NCBI GenBank assembly: GCA_963575745.1 | Contig: CAUYUJ010008635.1 | Location: forward strand, 436,003 to 500,002 | Direction of reading: 5' to 3' | Length of the DNA stretch: 64,000 nt | Source of the DNA: Prorocentrum cordatum | Lineage: Eukaryota > Sar > Dinophyceae > Prorocentrales > Prorocentraceae | In this document: positions 32,422 to 43,101 of the stretch, piece after piece | Position numbering within the stretch: position 1 is the first letter of the stretch | Layout of the letters: every line of letters begins with the position of its first letter | Made by a program: the position numbers and the translations under genes | Notes under the pieces: model-generated | Database searches by the model: none | Seen by the model: the letters and a program-made list of their open reading frames with translations, nothing else | What the model was told of the DNA's origin: nothing

Positions 32422-32510
32422 GATCTGCGCTGGAACCCCCTCCCGGGCGCGCGGGGCGCACCAGGGGCGGCGCCGGAGGCGCCGCGGGGGCCGGGGGCCC
32501 AGCGGAGCGA
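32422..32510. repeat. foldback element, copy 2 (inverted relative to copy 1)
   Basis: Begins GATCTGCGCTGG and has the inner palindrome GGCGGCGCC/GGAGGCGCCGC. The right arm is imperfect (CCAGCGGAGCGA). The flank at 32377-32420 is the inverted counterpart of 12063-12105 (TATGTTTATA-type sequence). Confidence 0.55.
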
Positions 32511-34375
32511 CAAGATTATGTGTGGTTTCTTCTTCTTTGAAAAGTGCTCCCTGCCCAGGGCGCCCCTCGGGGGAATTCCAGGAGGGCTCCCACGACCTCC
32601 AAGGAACACCCCCCACGAGCACCTCCCAAGATCGGTCGGAAAGCTGGGGGCACCCTGGGCAGGGGGAGCCTTCTGATTATTGGCGGCGCGCACAAGGGGG
32701 GAGGGGGAGGGGGAAGGCTTCTTAGAAGGAGGCTGCTTCTGAGAAGCCTATCCCCCTCCCCCTGCCCCCCTCTGCGCGCGGCCAATTCTAGCAACCTCCG
32801 AGCTTTGGGAGGCCGCAGGAACTCGCACGCGAAGACGTCGGGCACACAGCTCACCCCGCACGTCTTCAGGTGGTGGTCGCCCAGCGAACGCGACACGCTC
32901 AGCTGCCCCCCCACGCGACCGTGCCGGACCAGGCCGCCCTCCTGCGGGGGGGAAGTGAGGGGGGAAAGGGGGCAGGAGAAGAAGGCAGCACCAAAAGTTG
33001 ACCTCCCCAGGGGGGAGGAAAGGTGGGAGGGGCAGGGAGGGGGAGGGGAAAGAGAAGGGGGAGGAGAAGGGGGGGGGAAAAGGGCAGGCGAGGAGCACTA
33101 GGGAGCAGGAGGAGGGAGGAAAAGAGGAACAGCGGTGGAAGAGAGGAGGGGGAAAGGAAAACGACCCAGACCCCCGGCGTCGTGATTTTTGTCTGGGTAT
33201 CCACTGGCCCGGGTCGATCCAGACCCGGATCCGTCGGGCCTTGCAGGACCCTTGAGGATCCTGCTGGATTCTGAAAGATCCTGCACCCAAGCCCGGGTCA
33301 ATGCGACCCATGATTCTGCAGGATCCTGAAAGATCCGGTGCTCTGGCTGACCCCCGTTTGCATTGACCCCCGTCTCTTCAGCACAAACTTTTCATACGAC
33401 GTCGAGACCAGGAAGTCTCGACCCATTTCCTGGGACGGATTCTTCATCCTCAATCGTTTTTTGACGGCCACTGGCCCCGGTAACGGCCCCCGGAAGCCGA
33501 ACATCGTGAACAATTTCCAATCGTGATCTTGTCATGGCTCGAGGGGGTCCGGGAAAGGGGGAGGGGGGGGGGAGCGCGGCGGCGGCGTAACATAGCTGTC
33601 TCGCGAAGACGTGCTCAGCTCTGGCAGCTACAATATGAAAAACCGCAGGTCGAGCTAGGGCAACACACAGCTTTTGGAATTGAAGCGCCAATTGGCCTGA
33701 CCAAGGGGAGATGCGCTTATAGCGCCTTTCCCGAGATGCCGTACCATTGGCAGCAATACGGGGCAGCTGGTCGGCTGTGGGGACGGAGGGAGGGGGCGGG
33801 AGAGGGGGGGCGGGGACGGTGAATGGTCTCCGTCGTCCCCGGCCTCGGTAGGGCTGGTTGTCGGGCCTGCTTCTCGCTCAGGGGGAGGGGAGGGACGAGT
33901 AACTACCAAGCAATCGGAACCGAACCCACCGCGTCCCCCGACATTGGTCAGAGTTGGCTGCATCATGTGTCACGGTGTTGCTGTCCTGTAATGCTTTCGG
34001 CAGGCGCACACTTTTACGCTTTCGTCGCGCAGCGATGCAACAAATGTTGCGGTGTGTTGCACGTCTGGCAATTGCGTACCCAACTATTTGCGATTAGCGC
34101 GCCTCCCGCACACTTGTGGTGAAGTCGGTTTTGCGGAATGTCTGCAGCGCCGCGCGTGTCTCGCCCAAGGTCGGGGCTGACGGTGAAGCCACGTCTCACG
34201 CTAGGTTCAACAGGGTGCGCGCTGCAAGGTTGGCATGACTGACATTACCGGCCGTCCAAACGCAATACTCGTCTTCTTTCAGGCCGCAGTTCCACGCATT
34301 CGCAGAAAAGCGCCACGACGAGCCCCACACAGACTCACATATCTATTTTTGCTACGAGGTAGACCCTTTCAGAAC
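32511..34375. other. no gene recognised; purine-rich tracts and GGATCCTG repeats
   Basis: Holds GGGGGA-rich tracts (32695-32730, 32940-33170) and several copies of GGATCCTG(A)AAGATCC-like text at 33238-33335. Other frames show no motif. Confidence 0.5.
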
Positions 34376-34379
34376 GCAG

Positions 34380-34930
34380 CGCGCATGCAACACAAACCAG
34401 CACATCGAGCCCGAATGCGAAGTGCGCCGCAAAAACCTTCGGCGCATCCCCTTGGAGGCCACGAGCGAACCGTGTGAAGACTGCACTGACATGGTCCGGG
34501 CGGCGGCGCGCGGCCTGTGCTAACAATGGCCGGCGGTGGAGCTCCCTATGATGCCACGAACCGAATGAAGAAAGGACTGAAATGGTCTCGGCGGCGGCAA
34601 GCGGCCTGTGTTTCAAAACCTTTGGTGGCGTTTCCTATGGGGCCACAAACCGTGTCAGGGCGTGCTGACATGGCCCAGACAACGCAAAGTTGCCTGCGCT
34701 AAAGGGCCTTCGGCGGGGTTCCGTATGAAACCAAGAATTGCAAGAGCTAAAACATGAAATGGCCTGGGCAACGGCCGTGTGGGGTGCGTGCTGAATTGGC
34801 ATCGGGCAACGGAAAACGGCCTGTGCTACGGAGGCCTTCGGCGGGGCCCTATGGGGCCACGAATCGTTCGGACGGCGTGCGGAAACTGCATCGGCGGAGA
34901 CAAAGCGAAGATCCACCATGCAAAACAATT
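34380..34930. repeat. diverged 90-bp satellite relatives, block 1
   Basis: Units with CCTTCGGCGG, GGAGCTCCCTATG(G)GGCCACGAA and GGCGGCGG...GGCCTGTG repeat at about 90 bp. The core CCTTCGG-GG-GCTCCCTATGGGGCCACGAA is that of the array at 14760-16492, but the units are far more diverged and the other half of the unit differs. Confidence 0.7.
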
Positions 34931-35512
34931 ATACATGAAGAGGAGCTGAAGCGGCTTGGAGTAGGAGGCGGCGGTAGATGGGGGGAAGACAGGAGAGGAG
35001 GCGTTCAGCGCTGCGGGCTCACAACGAGGACCCAACAGACAGGATAGTTAGAACAAAACGACGGCCTCCAAGAGCTCCATCACACTACTCTCCCGATGGC
35101 TCACATGCCTCCGCGTCGCCTCCAAGGCAGGCGAAGGACGGCTCGATGACAAACCGAATCCGCGGCAACGTAATCCCAAGCCTTCCATTGATCCCCCATG
35201 GGGCACCAGGGAGTCGCCAAGATGCCCCCGAAAGAAAAACAGATAATCCTGATACGGCACTGATACAGGACATCAAGACAGCTCCAGGACGGCCCACTGC
35301 AGGCCCCGCTCAGGCTCCATCAGCTCATTTTCGCACACCCCGTGTCATAATCTGGAGGCAACGTCGGTTGACTCCCCCGCCCATGCCCCCAGCGACACGA
35401 CAACTCTGCGACCCAGACAGCGCTTTGGATCCCCAGTCGCAACGGACTCGAGGGCCCCGGGGGGCCATGCCGAGCCCGCGCCAGGCCCCTCTGGACATGT
35501 CAAAAACCATTG

Positions 35513-35665
35513 CCGAGGGGAGTCCGGACCCACCGCCGCGGGAGCGCCCATGGGGCCGCGGTGGGTTCGGACTCCCCTCGGCAGTCCTCCCAGACGTTTA
35601 AAAATCGATGCCGAGGGGAGTCCGGACCCACCGCGGGGGGGGGAGTCCGGACCCACCGCGGGCCT
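35513..35665. repeat. inverted plus direct repeat of CCGAGGGGAGTCCGGACCCACCGC
   Basis: A 24-bp arm at 35513-35536 faces a reverse complement at 35558-35581 with one mismatch and a 21-bp loop. The same arm recurs directly at about 35611-35635, and GGAGTCCGGACCCACCGCGGG again at about 35642-35662. Frames through it repeat the peptide SPDPP. Confidence 0.8.
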
Positions 35666-35847
35666 ATGGGAGCCCTCGCGGAAACTTCCATGCATGGGTT
35701 TCCCCGCAAAGCCCTCTGCCCCCACCCTGCCCTGCCCGCCGCCCCCGTCTCTGCCCCTCGCCCCCCCTCGTTTCTGCTCCTACGCCCCCCTCGTCGATCC
35801 TGCCTCCAATGCCGTCCGCCCGCGCACTGTGACAGCTCCGAGCCTCA

Positions 35848-35849
<2 letters not shown>

Positions 35850-35900
<51 letters not shown>

Positions 35901-35926
35901 ATATATATATATAAATATATATTGTA
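35850..35926. repeat. (TA)n microsatellite
   Basis: About 70 bp of alternating TA with a few TTTA interruptions. Confidence 0.95.
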
Positions 35927-36149
35927 ACTGTGAGGCACCGCTCGCCCACATGCTAAAAAATGCTCCGAATGCCCCTTATCGGAGGAGCCCCTCGCCCGCG
36001 TCATCCTTCAAATAGTGACCCCGCCATCGATCGTCCTCATCATGCTGGTCAGTCTTTCCGATTGAACCCGGCGAAAGAGCCAAAACTTTCTGAACGCAGC
36101 GCGAAAATAGACAAGACAGCCCGACACGCGCGAACACAATGAGACCGCA

Positions 36150-36990
36150 TGCGAAATTTACCACAAGGGCCTCCGGTGGAGCTCCCCATGAAGCCACCAA
36201 GCGTGTGAAGACTGCGCTTAAATGGTCTGGGCGGCGGCAAACAACCTGTGCCACAAAACCCTTCGGTAAAACTCCCAAGGGGCCCGCGAATCGTGCGAGG
36301 CAGCAGTGAATTGGCTTGGGGCGGCGGCTTGCGGCCTGTGCTCCACATTTGGCAACAAAACACGTTGGCCGCGTGCTGAAATGGTTTGGACGGCGCAATG
36401 CAGCATGTGCCACAAACTCCTTCGGAAGAATTCCCTACGGGGCCGCGAACCGTGAGGGGTGTGTGCTACATGGTCTGGGTGGCGGCGTGCGGTTTGTGCC
36501 TGGCGACCCTTCAGTGGAGTTTCCTCATGCGGCCGCGGATCGTGCGAAGACTGTTGAAATGGCCTGGGCGGCGACGCGCGGCCTGTGTCACCAGTGTTTT
36601 CGGCGGAACCCTCATATTGCCACGAAGCGCATGGCTGGCGCGCCAAAAGAGTCTGAGCGGCAGCATGCGCTCTGCGCTACGAACGCCTTCGATGGGGCTT
36701 CGTATGATTGGGCGACGAACCGTTCGATGGGCGTGTTGCGACGGTCTGCGCGGTGGCATGCTTTCTGCGCAACATCAATACATTTGGCACAGCTCCGCGG
36801 GGGTCCGCGAACCGTAAATTGAATAAACTAAAACGGTCTCGGCGGTGGCAAACGGCCTATCCCACAAAGCATTCGGTGGCATTCCCTGTGGGGCCACGAA
36901 TGGCGTGGCGAGCGCGTCGAAGTGGCCCAGACGCGGCTCGCGGCCTGTGCCACAAGGGCCTCCGATGGAACTCCAAAAATATGGAGACGC
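36150..36990. repeat. diverged 90-bp satellite relatives, block 2
   Basis: About ten units spaced close to 90 bp, recognisable by GCCTGTGCCACAA, a CCTTCGG(T/C)GG-like box, a CCC(T)ATGGGGCCACGAA-like box and AATGG(T/C)CTGGGCGGCG. They belong with 34380-34930 and share the core with 14760-16492. Confidence 0.7.
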
Positions 36991-37500
36991 GAACCGCGAT
37001 AGGCAGCCCTCGACGCTCTCCAGAGGCGCGGTGGGTTCGGCCCCGATTGGCTGAGGAGGGAGGCAGGGAGGCAGGAGAAGAGACGAGGCAGGAGGGGATG
37101 CGTGGAGAGAGAGCGGGGGAGGGCGGAGGAGACGAAGGCATGCATGGCGAGGCGGGAGGAGGAGGAGGAGGAGGAGGAGGATTGCTAAGCGCGCTACAGG
37201 CTTAAAGGGTACCTAAACCCATCTTTAAGGAGGAGGCGGCCATCAGCGAAATACTGGAGACTGTGCGACTGCGAGGGATACATAATCTAGTAGTTGGCCG
37301 ACCGCAAGCCACATCCTCAAAGTCGGAGGTACTGCCGAAAGCTATCGGCCACCTGCTGAAACCAGGGGGGTCCATGTACCTGTTTTTTCTTTGCCAGCGG
37401 CCGTGAAGACGCATTCCGCCCCACTTATAGTTTTCGGCCATACCTCGGGATAGGGTGCTAAATCCTTCGAAAGGTGGGGGAATTGGGAAGTCACCCCCGC
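36990..37500. other. no gene recognised
   Basis: GGA-rich at 37145-37180. Otherwise it is unique-looking sequence upstream of NLR-1 and might include that element's 5' untranslated region. Confidence 0.4.
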
Positions 37501-37587
37501 TCTGATCTAGCGGATTGGGGCTCCACTGTCGAGGGATACCCCCTCGGGCGCGGGACCGAAATTCGGGGCATTTTCGTTGCGTCGCGA

Positions 37588-37634
37588 ATTTGGGCTCAAG
37601 AGCACTTCCTGGCTCAAGAGCACTTTCTCTCAAG
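37588..37634 (+). other. tandem spliced-leader-like 3' ends upstream of NLR-1 ORF1
   Basis: ATTTGGGCTCAAG (37588-37600) matches the last 13 bases of the dinoflagellate leader with one mismatch. TGGCTCAAG (37610-37618) matches the last nine, and CTCAAG (37629-37634) the last six. Each is followed by AGCACTT. The three could be successively truncated leader relics, or a simple local duplication of CTCAAGAGCACTT. Confidence 0.4.
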
Positions 37635-37679
37635 AGCACTTTCTCTTGCTCTCCGATCCCTCTTGCAATTGTAGCTGCA

Positions 37680-38862
37680 ATGGCGGATGCTCATAGTATT
37701 GCTACCCCGAAACCTCGGTCCCGCGTGCCAGGTTCCCCGGTAGGCCATCTGTTCAAGGACGGCCTCCAGGAGAACGACCCGTGGGCGAACATGGCGGCCA
37801 AGAAGCAGCGCTCCGGCCACGGCCCCGACTCCCCGTACACCCCTCTCCTGGACGACGCGCAGGCCCACCTCGAGGGGCACGTGCCGATGGCGGGGGACCC
37901 CGGGGACGCTGTTCGCCAACCAGATTTCGGAGAAACTATGGCGGCCGAGGCCGAGCCAATGACAATGGCTGGCATTGCGGCACTCCTCTGGCAGCAGCTC
38001 GCCCCGGTCACCAACGTTGTGGAGGACCTCAAAAAGAAGCTCGGGACCTTAGACGGCAAGGTCGGGAACCTTGCGGAGACCCTCAGCGGCCGGTTGGGGG
38101 ACGTGGAGGCGAGCGTCAACTCCACAGAGATGCGCGTCGAGAAGCTAGAGACCATGTGCGAGACGATGGCGCAGAAGATTCCGGGAGGGGACGCGTTCGA
38201 GATGAAGATCCAGGAGTGCATCAAGGAAGCCCTCTCGGCGAGCCCCACCCCCAAAAACCACGGCCTCTTCGCTCACGCTGATGTCCAGGAGGTCCTTGAG
38301 CATGGTCGTTGGAAATTTGGACGGCCTGGGGGACCTTGCCACGTCGACCCAGTGGCTGACGGAGCGCCTCAAGGCCTTGTGCTCGCCAGCCCCGTCCAAG
38401 ATTTACTCGAAAGGCGAGTTCAAGGGCATTATGTTTGCAGAGTTTGGCACTGCAGACGAGCGTGACCGTGCAGTCGAGGTCCTCCGCGCCAGTGCCCCCG
38501 CCAACGGCGAGAAGAAGGTGTGGGCTAGCGAAGATCGCTCACCAGCGAACCGGGCGGCCCGCAACTTTTGCCTTGGCTTCAAGCGGATCCTGAAGCAGGA
38601 GTTCAAAGTGCCGTACGTTGTGAACGTGTCGGACGGGGACCCCTACGAGGTGGTCGTTGGTGGCGAGCACGCGTTGACAGCGACCGTGAAGGACCGCGAC
38701 GCTGAGCACCAGTGGCACGGCGAGTGGGCTGCGTGGGAAGAGTTGCACGGCCACCCCCTCGTCAAGGACCTCGCGACAAAGTCTGTGGATCTGCTCGCCC
38801 GTGCCGGCAAGGGCATGAAGGGCGGAACCAAAGGGAAGGGCAGAGGCAGCGGGCCCCTTTAG
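37680..38862 (+). pseudogene. NLR-1 ORF1 protein, one frameshift
   Basis: Begins at ATG 37680 (MADAHSIATPKPRSR). Residues of about 110-175 form a coiled coil (VEDLKKKLGTLDGKVGNL, VEKLETMCETMAQKI). Near 38300 the frame must shift by one base to enter VVGNLDGLGDLATSTQWL, where VVGNLDGL and FKGIMFAEF resemble the two RNP motifs of an RRM fold. The C-terminus is basic and glycine-rich (KGMKGGTKGKGRGSG), ending at TAG 38860-38862, twelve bases before the ORF2 ATG. Coiled coil plus RRM plus basic tail is the usual plan of an RNA-binding ORF1 protein. The frameshift may be a mutation or an assembly error. Confidence 0.65.
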
Positions 38863-38874
38863 GACGCACAGCAC

Positions 38875-40757
38875 ATGGGCAGAGTTTCACCGGCAGCAGT
38901 CGGCAATGCTGCAACTATAAGCCACCATCGTTTGAGAATTCATGAATGCACAAACGACGTAGTTTCACCCACAGTCGGCACTACTGCGGAGCAGCCTCTA
39001 CCCAACCGGGCCTGGCAGGCACGTGTCTTCCGAGGTGGCGGCCTCAGACCTTGCTCGCGGCAGCTCCGGATTGCCACCTGGAACGTTGAGGGCTTCACGG
39101 ACGCGAAAGAGATCGAGCTGGAATGGCACATGCGCCAACAGAGCATTGACATTCTGTGCATGCAAGAGACTCACAGGGACATATCAGACTACTACGTATC
39201 GGACGGCGGCTACTTGTTCATGTTCTCTGGGTCCGCGGACGAGGAGGATAAGGAGACGGCAGGCGTTGGCTTCATCATCTCTCCGCGGCTGCGCTCGAAT
39301 GTGGTCGGCTTCAGGCAAGAGTCAGCAAGAACGGCATACGTGAAGCTGCGGGTGCAAGGCGGGAAAGCTATCGTCGGCAGCGCGCACGCGCCGCATAACG
39401 GGAAGAACTTCGAGGACAGGCAGCGGTTCTTCACATATCTTGGAGCTTTCCTCGCTCAGACGTCGCGGCGCGGCCCGATGATTTTGCTCGGAGACTTTAA
39501 CGCGCGCCTGCACAGGCGCCACCCGCAAGAAGAGCATATCATGGGACCGCATGTGTTTGGGCACCCGGAGGCTGAGCACAACGCCGCTTCCAACCGCAGC
39601 CTGCTGGTTGAGCTGTGCGAGCATCACAAACTCTGCATCGGCAACACAATGTTTCATGAGCCAGCACATCGTCAGGCCACCTGCTACAACGTGGGCAAGA
39701 AGCCGTCTCACCCTGACACGCCGGACAATTTTGGCCAGATCGATTTTGTTTTGGTTTCGCAGAATTGGGTTGAGCATTTGCAATCAGTGGCAAGCAACAA
39801 AGACTTGGCACTGGAGTCTCACCACTTCCTCGTGCAGGCGGACGTGGGTATAATGGTGCCGATCGAGGCCCGCCGCGAGCAACCGACTCGGCCTGGCTTG
39901 CGGACTCTCCGGCTGCCAGAGCATGCCAACCGTTTCGCCGTGGCCTTTGCCGACGAGATGGAGGCCGCCGACACGGGCGACGGCGGGGCCAACGAAATCG
40001 ATGCTGCAGCCGTGGTTTCCTTCAAACAGGCAGCCGCCACGCTACCTATAGCGCCGCCGGCGCCGCGGAAGCCGTGGATTTCAGACCTCGCCATGACGCT
40101 CATCGCGAAGCGCACCGAGGCCAGAACACGCGGCGACCTGGCAGAAGAGAGACGTTTGAATTACGTCGTCAAGAGCTCTGTGAAAACGGATAGGGCGGAG
40201 TGGTGGGAACACCTCCTGGCGACGGGCGACTGGGACCAGGTGCGACGATTGCGTAAAGGGGCCGGGCGGAAGCAAGGCAAACTTCGCAACGTTCGCGGCG
40301 ACCTGGTTGACTCCGAGGTCCGTGCGGACACGCTGGCAGACTTCCTGACGGAGGTGCAATGGGCCGCGCGCGACACCACGCCGGTGTCGACAACGCCCCT
40401 TGGCACCGACTTGCCGGTCAACTTGGGGCAGATCGAAGACTGGGAGGTGACCGAGGCAGCCAAGCGCATGAAGTGGGGCAAGGCGTGCGGCAGTGACGGC
40501 ATCCCCGGCGACTTCTGGAAAGCGGTCTGCGCAGGCGACTCCCCGGCGAGAGCTTGGGCGCTAGCGTTGTGCCGGCGGTGTTGGGACCAGGGCGTCGTGC
40601 CAGAATCTTGGCACAATTCCTTCGTGATTGCATTGTTCAAAAAGGGTGACGCCACGCTCTGCGGCAACTACAGACCAGTGTGCGGGCACAAGTGGTTTGC
40701 GACTCTTCTCCTCCGCCGCTTGAAGGACGCCGGGGCCGAGGTCCGCATCTGGGGCAC
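38875..40757 (+). pseudogene. NLR-1 ORF2, 5' part: endonuclease and RT fingers
   Basis: Open from ATG 38875 without a stop to the copia insertion. The AP-type endonuclease shows RIATWNVEGF, DILCMQETH, GFIISPRLR, MILLGDFNARL, FGQIDFVLVS and ESHHFLVQ, in order and at normal spacing, so the Asn, Glu, Asp-x-Asn and late His catalytic residues appear present. A linker follows, then RT motifs GKACGSDGIPGDFWKA and ALFKKGDATLCGNYRPV. The reading frame is cut after IWG at 40757. Past that point the frame runs about 110 bases into LTR sequence, which is not element protein. Confidence 0.8.
40754..40757. other. target-site duplication, left (GCAC)
   Basis: GCAC directly before the TG of the left LTR, matching GCAC at 51294-51297. 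Counting only one copy joins the two RT halves in frame, which supports a 4-bp duplication (5 bp is more usual for copia). Confidence 0.7.
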
Positions 40758-41035
40758 TGTCTCCCCACGATGTCAACTCAGGATGAGATGCTGCCTCTTT
40801 CTCGAGCCCGTCCGAGCAATGTCCCAAGGCCACCATCCGCTGCCAGCCAGGATATCGGAGGGAAGGTAGGATGGATTGGAAGGTGACTGGGATTGACAGA
40901 GAGGGGCTGTGAGGGACGCACGGCTTGAGCCAAAATGGGTACGGACATCGCACCCCTCTCTGCATGTTCAAGCACATAGGCAAACGCTGGAGGACACAAC
41001 TGCAAAACAATGAGCTGCAGGCGCTCATTCCCACA
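40758..41035 (-). repeat. copia 3' LTR (left)
   Basis: 278 bp aligned end to end with 51017-51293. I count about seven substitutions, mostly transitions, and one 1-bp indel. In element orientation the order is TGTGGGAATGAGCGCC..., the spliced-leader-like stretch, ...GTGGGGAGACA. Confidence 0.9.
40924..40945 (-). promoter_or_regulatory. spliced-leader sequence within the 3' LTR, one mismatch
   Basis: On the minus strand this reads TCCGTACCC, then ATTTTGGCTCAAG: the dinoflagellate spliced leader with a single change (G to C at the seventh base when the variable first base is counted). It starts at position 91 of the LTR. The same 22 bases with the same change occur in the other LTR. Confidence 0.8.
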
Positions 41036-41050
41036 GTCCCCCGAAAAATA
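41036..41050 (-). promoter_or_regulatory. possible polypurine tract
   Basis: On the minus strand CGGGGGAC ends exactly at the 3' LTR. Short G-rich tracts here usually prime plus-strand DNA. It is brief and C-interrupted, so the call is tentative. Confidence 0.4.
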
Positions 41051-41395
41051 GTGGGCTTGAACAGAGGTGCAACATCCATGACCCATTTGGCGTTCTTCAA
41101 ACGATTAATGCTAGCTGTGCTGGCGCTGGTGGGCGAAAGAAAAGCGGCATTTTGGACGCCGTCCTCGTGGCTATGCAGAGCGGTTTGACTGAGCAAGGGT
41201 CCACACTCCTGCATCCGATCACACACACTCTGGCCACCTGGTGTTCCCCGCAAACAAGAAAAAGGGGGGCAGTCACCGGCACAACGAGAACACTTGGACA
41301 GGAAAACTGCGCTCCAAGACTATGCGAAGAGAAACTTTTGCCACGCCAGTGCCTTGAAAAGGGAGAGGTGAAAGAGGCGAGACAGAGGGCAGAAA

Positions 41396-41878
41396 TCACT
41401 GCAGCTGTCGCCTGGACTCGGCTCTGGATCGGTTCTTGACCTGGGGGTCGTCCTTGCGATCTCTTAGGGAATCCTCTTCGGATCTGAGCCTAAGCATACC
41501 CGACTTGAGCAAAGCAAATTGGGCGGCGTTCGTCTTGGCCAGATCGGCCTTGGTGAGGCAGTCCACGGGCATATGGGGGCGTGGGGCCCATCTGATCGCG
41601 CCCCCTATCCGATCCATGGTTTCTCTGACGACGGCTAGATCTATGGCGGCCCTCCTATCCGACTTGGCCCCCGACGTGAGTTTCGAGAGAGTGTCATAGA
41701 TCCCCTTCGCGTCTACGACGCTGACGTTGCCGGTCACCGGCTCTCCAAGCACAGTGCAGTCCTCCTTGAGGAGACTTACGAACGGGCCGAGGTTCTCCCG
41801 CCACCGCTCATGGACAACATTGCCGCGAGTGACGTCGAGCAGCAAAATCTGCAGCCACTCCGCCTCGCCTAAAGCACT

Positions 41879-41949
<71 letters not shown>

Positions 41950-42440
41950 ACGTCTCCCCGGCCAGGGTAGACGCCACTTGCCTACGCAGTTTTCCCGATC
42001 ACCATGCTATCGGGGCCACCCGGGCCCGGGGCCCGTGAGCTAAAGAATTATCGGCAATGTAGATTTGCCAGGCCTCTCGAGGGTGCTGGGGGGCCCCCTT
42101 CTTATCCTCGGCCCCTATGCCTCCGCAGTCGCTGGCCGCGGCCAGCACGAAACCGCCCGGTCGAAACCTCCAGACTACTATGGGAAGAGATGCGGTGGAC
42201 CTTAGGTGGTCCACCATCTTGTTAGCGTCCAACAGGTCCTTGACCGAAGGGCCGTTGACCTTTGTGGCAAGAATCGAGGCCGTGCCCGCGGCCTCGGCGC
42301 GGGTCTCCCTGCCCACCCACTGCAGCTTATACACGAGCGACCGGAAGGCGGCCACCTCGCCGCCGACAAGAGGGGCCTCGTGATTCCCCCTCCGACCTCG
42401 GGCAAGGGGGATCTTCTGAAGCTGTTCCAGAATGTATTTT
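41396..42440 (-). pseudogene. copia RNase H domain, with stop and expanded GA repeat
   Basis: After the RT the frame reads GEVAAFRSLVYKLQWVGRET, then LAAASDCGGIGAEDKKGAP (first Asp) and ARVAPIAW, where TGA at 41999-42001 interrupts. It continues SGKLRRQVASTLAGETL (Glu), a run of about 12 Leu-Ser pairs from a GA microsatellite, ALGEAEWLQILL, VSVVDAKGIYDTL (Asp) and AIDLAVVRETM...HMPVDCLTKADLAK, ending near 41396. This is the copia RNase H plan (D...E...D, then ADxLTK). The stop lies where related elements have arginine, so CGA to TGA is likely. A one-base frameshift in an A run near 42440 separates it from the RT. Confidence 0.75.
41879..41947. repeat. (GA)n microsatellite inside the copia RNase H frame
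   Basis: About 34 GA units, read on the coding strand as CTCTCT and giving Leu-Ser repeats. Both sides are in the same frame, so the expansion lengthens but does not itself shift the protein. Confidence 0.95.
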
Positions 42441-43101
42441 CCTGGTCCACCAGGACCCTGTCCCCGTCCAGACGCAGCCTCCTGCCTATGTACTCCACAC
42501 CGGCGGCATCGAGCTTCTTCATTTTTCCAAACGTAAACCTCGCTTGGAACGGCTTCAGGTAGTTATCTTCGCACCCTTCTCTGAACGCGATGGCCCAATC
42601 GTCCACCTCAACGAGGACCTGGGCCTGGAGGGCCTGCTTGGCCCGTTCCACGAACCAACACGGTTCGAGACGAGTCCGCTCAAAACCTCGCGACTTAAGA
42701 AAATTAGCGGTTGTCTTGTGAAATTCGAGATGGGCGTCGTCGAGACCGTAAGCCGGGGCGATCAGCTCAATGAGGGACCCCGAAGGAACAGGAACCCCCT
42801 CGCAGGGCTCGGCAAAAACCCTTCCCCTGGCCCTCTTGAGTGGTTCTGACTGACAGAACGCGTTCTTGATATCTCCTATGTAGATGCACATCTTGTACAT
42901 GAGGGAAACTACCAAGAACAGCATCAAAGCCTCCATGCACGGAGCGGGGGCATAAACCTGGAGCTCGCTCGCATCTTCGTCTTGGTGACCCCTCACGTAC
43001 CACCTAGATTTAGCCTTGGGAGGGGCGCGCGTCCCCTCTTGGGGTTTCCATCTCCTAACCATCCTACTAGAGACAATCCTCGTTGGAAAAAGACGTCTCA
43101 A
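42440..43101 (-). pseudogene. copia reverse transcriptase
   Basis: Reads RIVSSRMVRRWKP and SRWYVRGHQDEDASEL, then EALMLFLVVSLMYKM, IYIGDIKNAFCQSE (first catalytic Asp), FAEPCEGVP, APAYGLDDAHLEFHKT, SRGFERTRLEPCWFV and QVLVEVDDWAIAF, where VDD is the catalytic pair, then GKMKKLDAAGVEYIGRRLRL. Order and spacing fit a copia RT. It differs from plant or yeast copies at YVDD, here EVDD, a form I recall from dinoflagellate elements. A TAA at 43102-43104 precedes it in the same frame and a frameshift near 42440 follows. Confidence 0.8.

Noticed and set aside
35850-35926. Origin or matrix-attachment site, from the TA tract
   Set aside because: A TA microsatellite alone is not evidence of such a function.
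40758-40869. Extension of the NLR-1 ORF2 protein past 40757
   Set aside because: The last residues are read from LTR sequence; the true RT continues at 51298.
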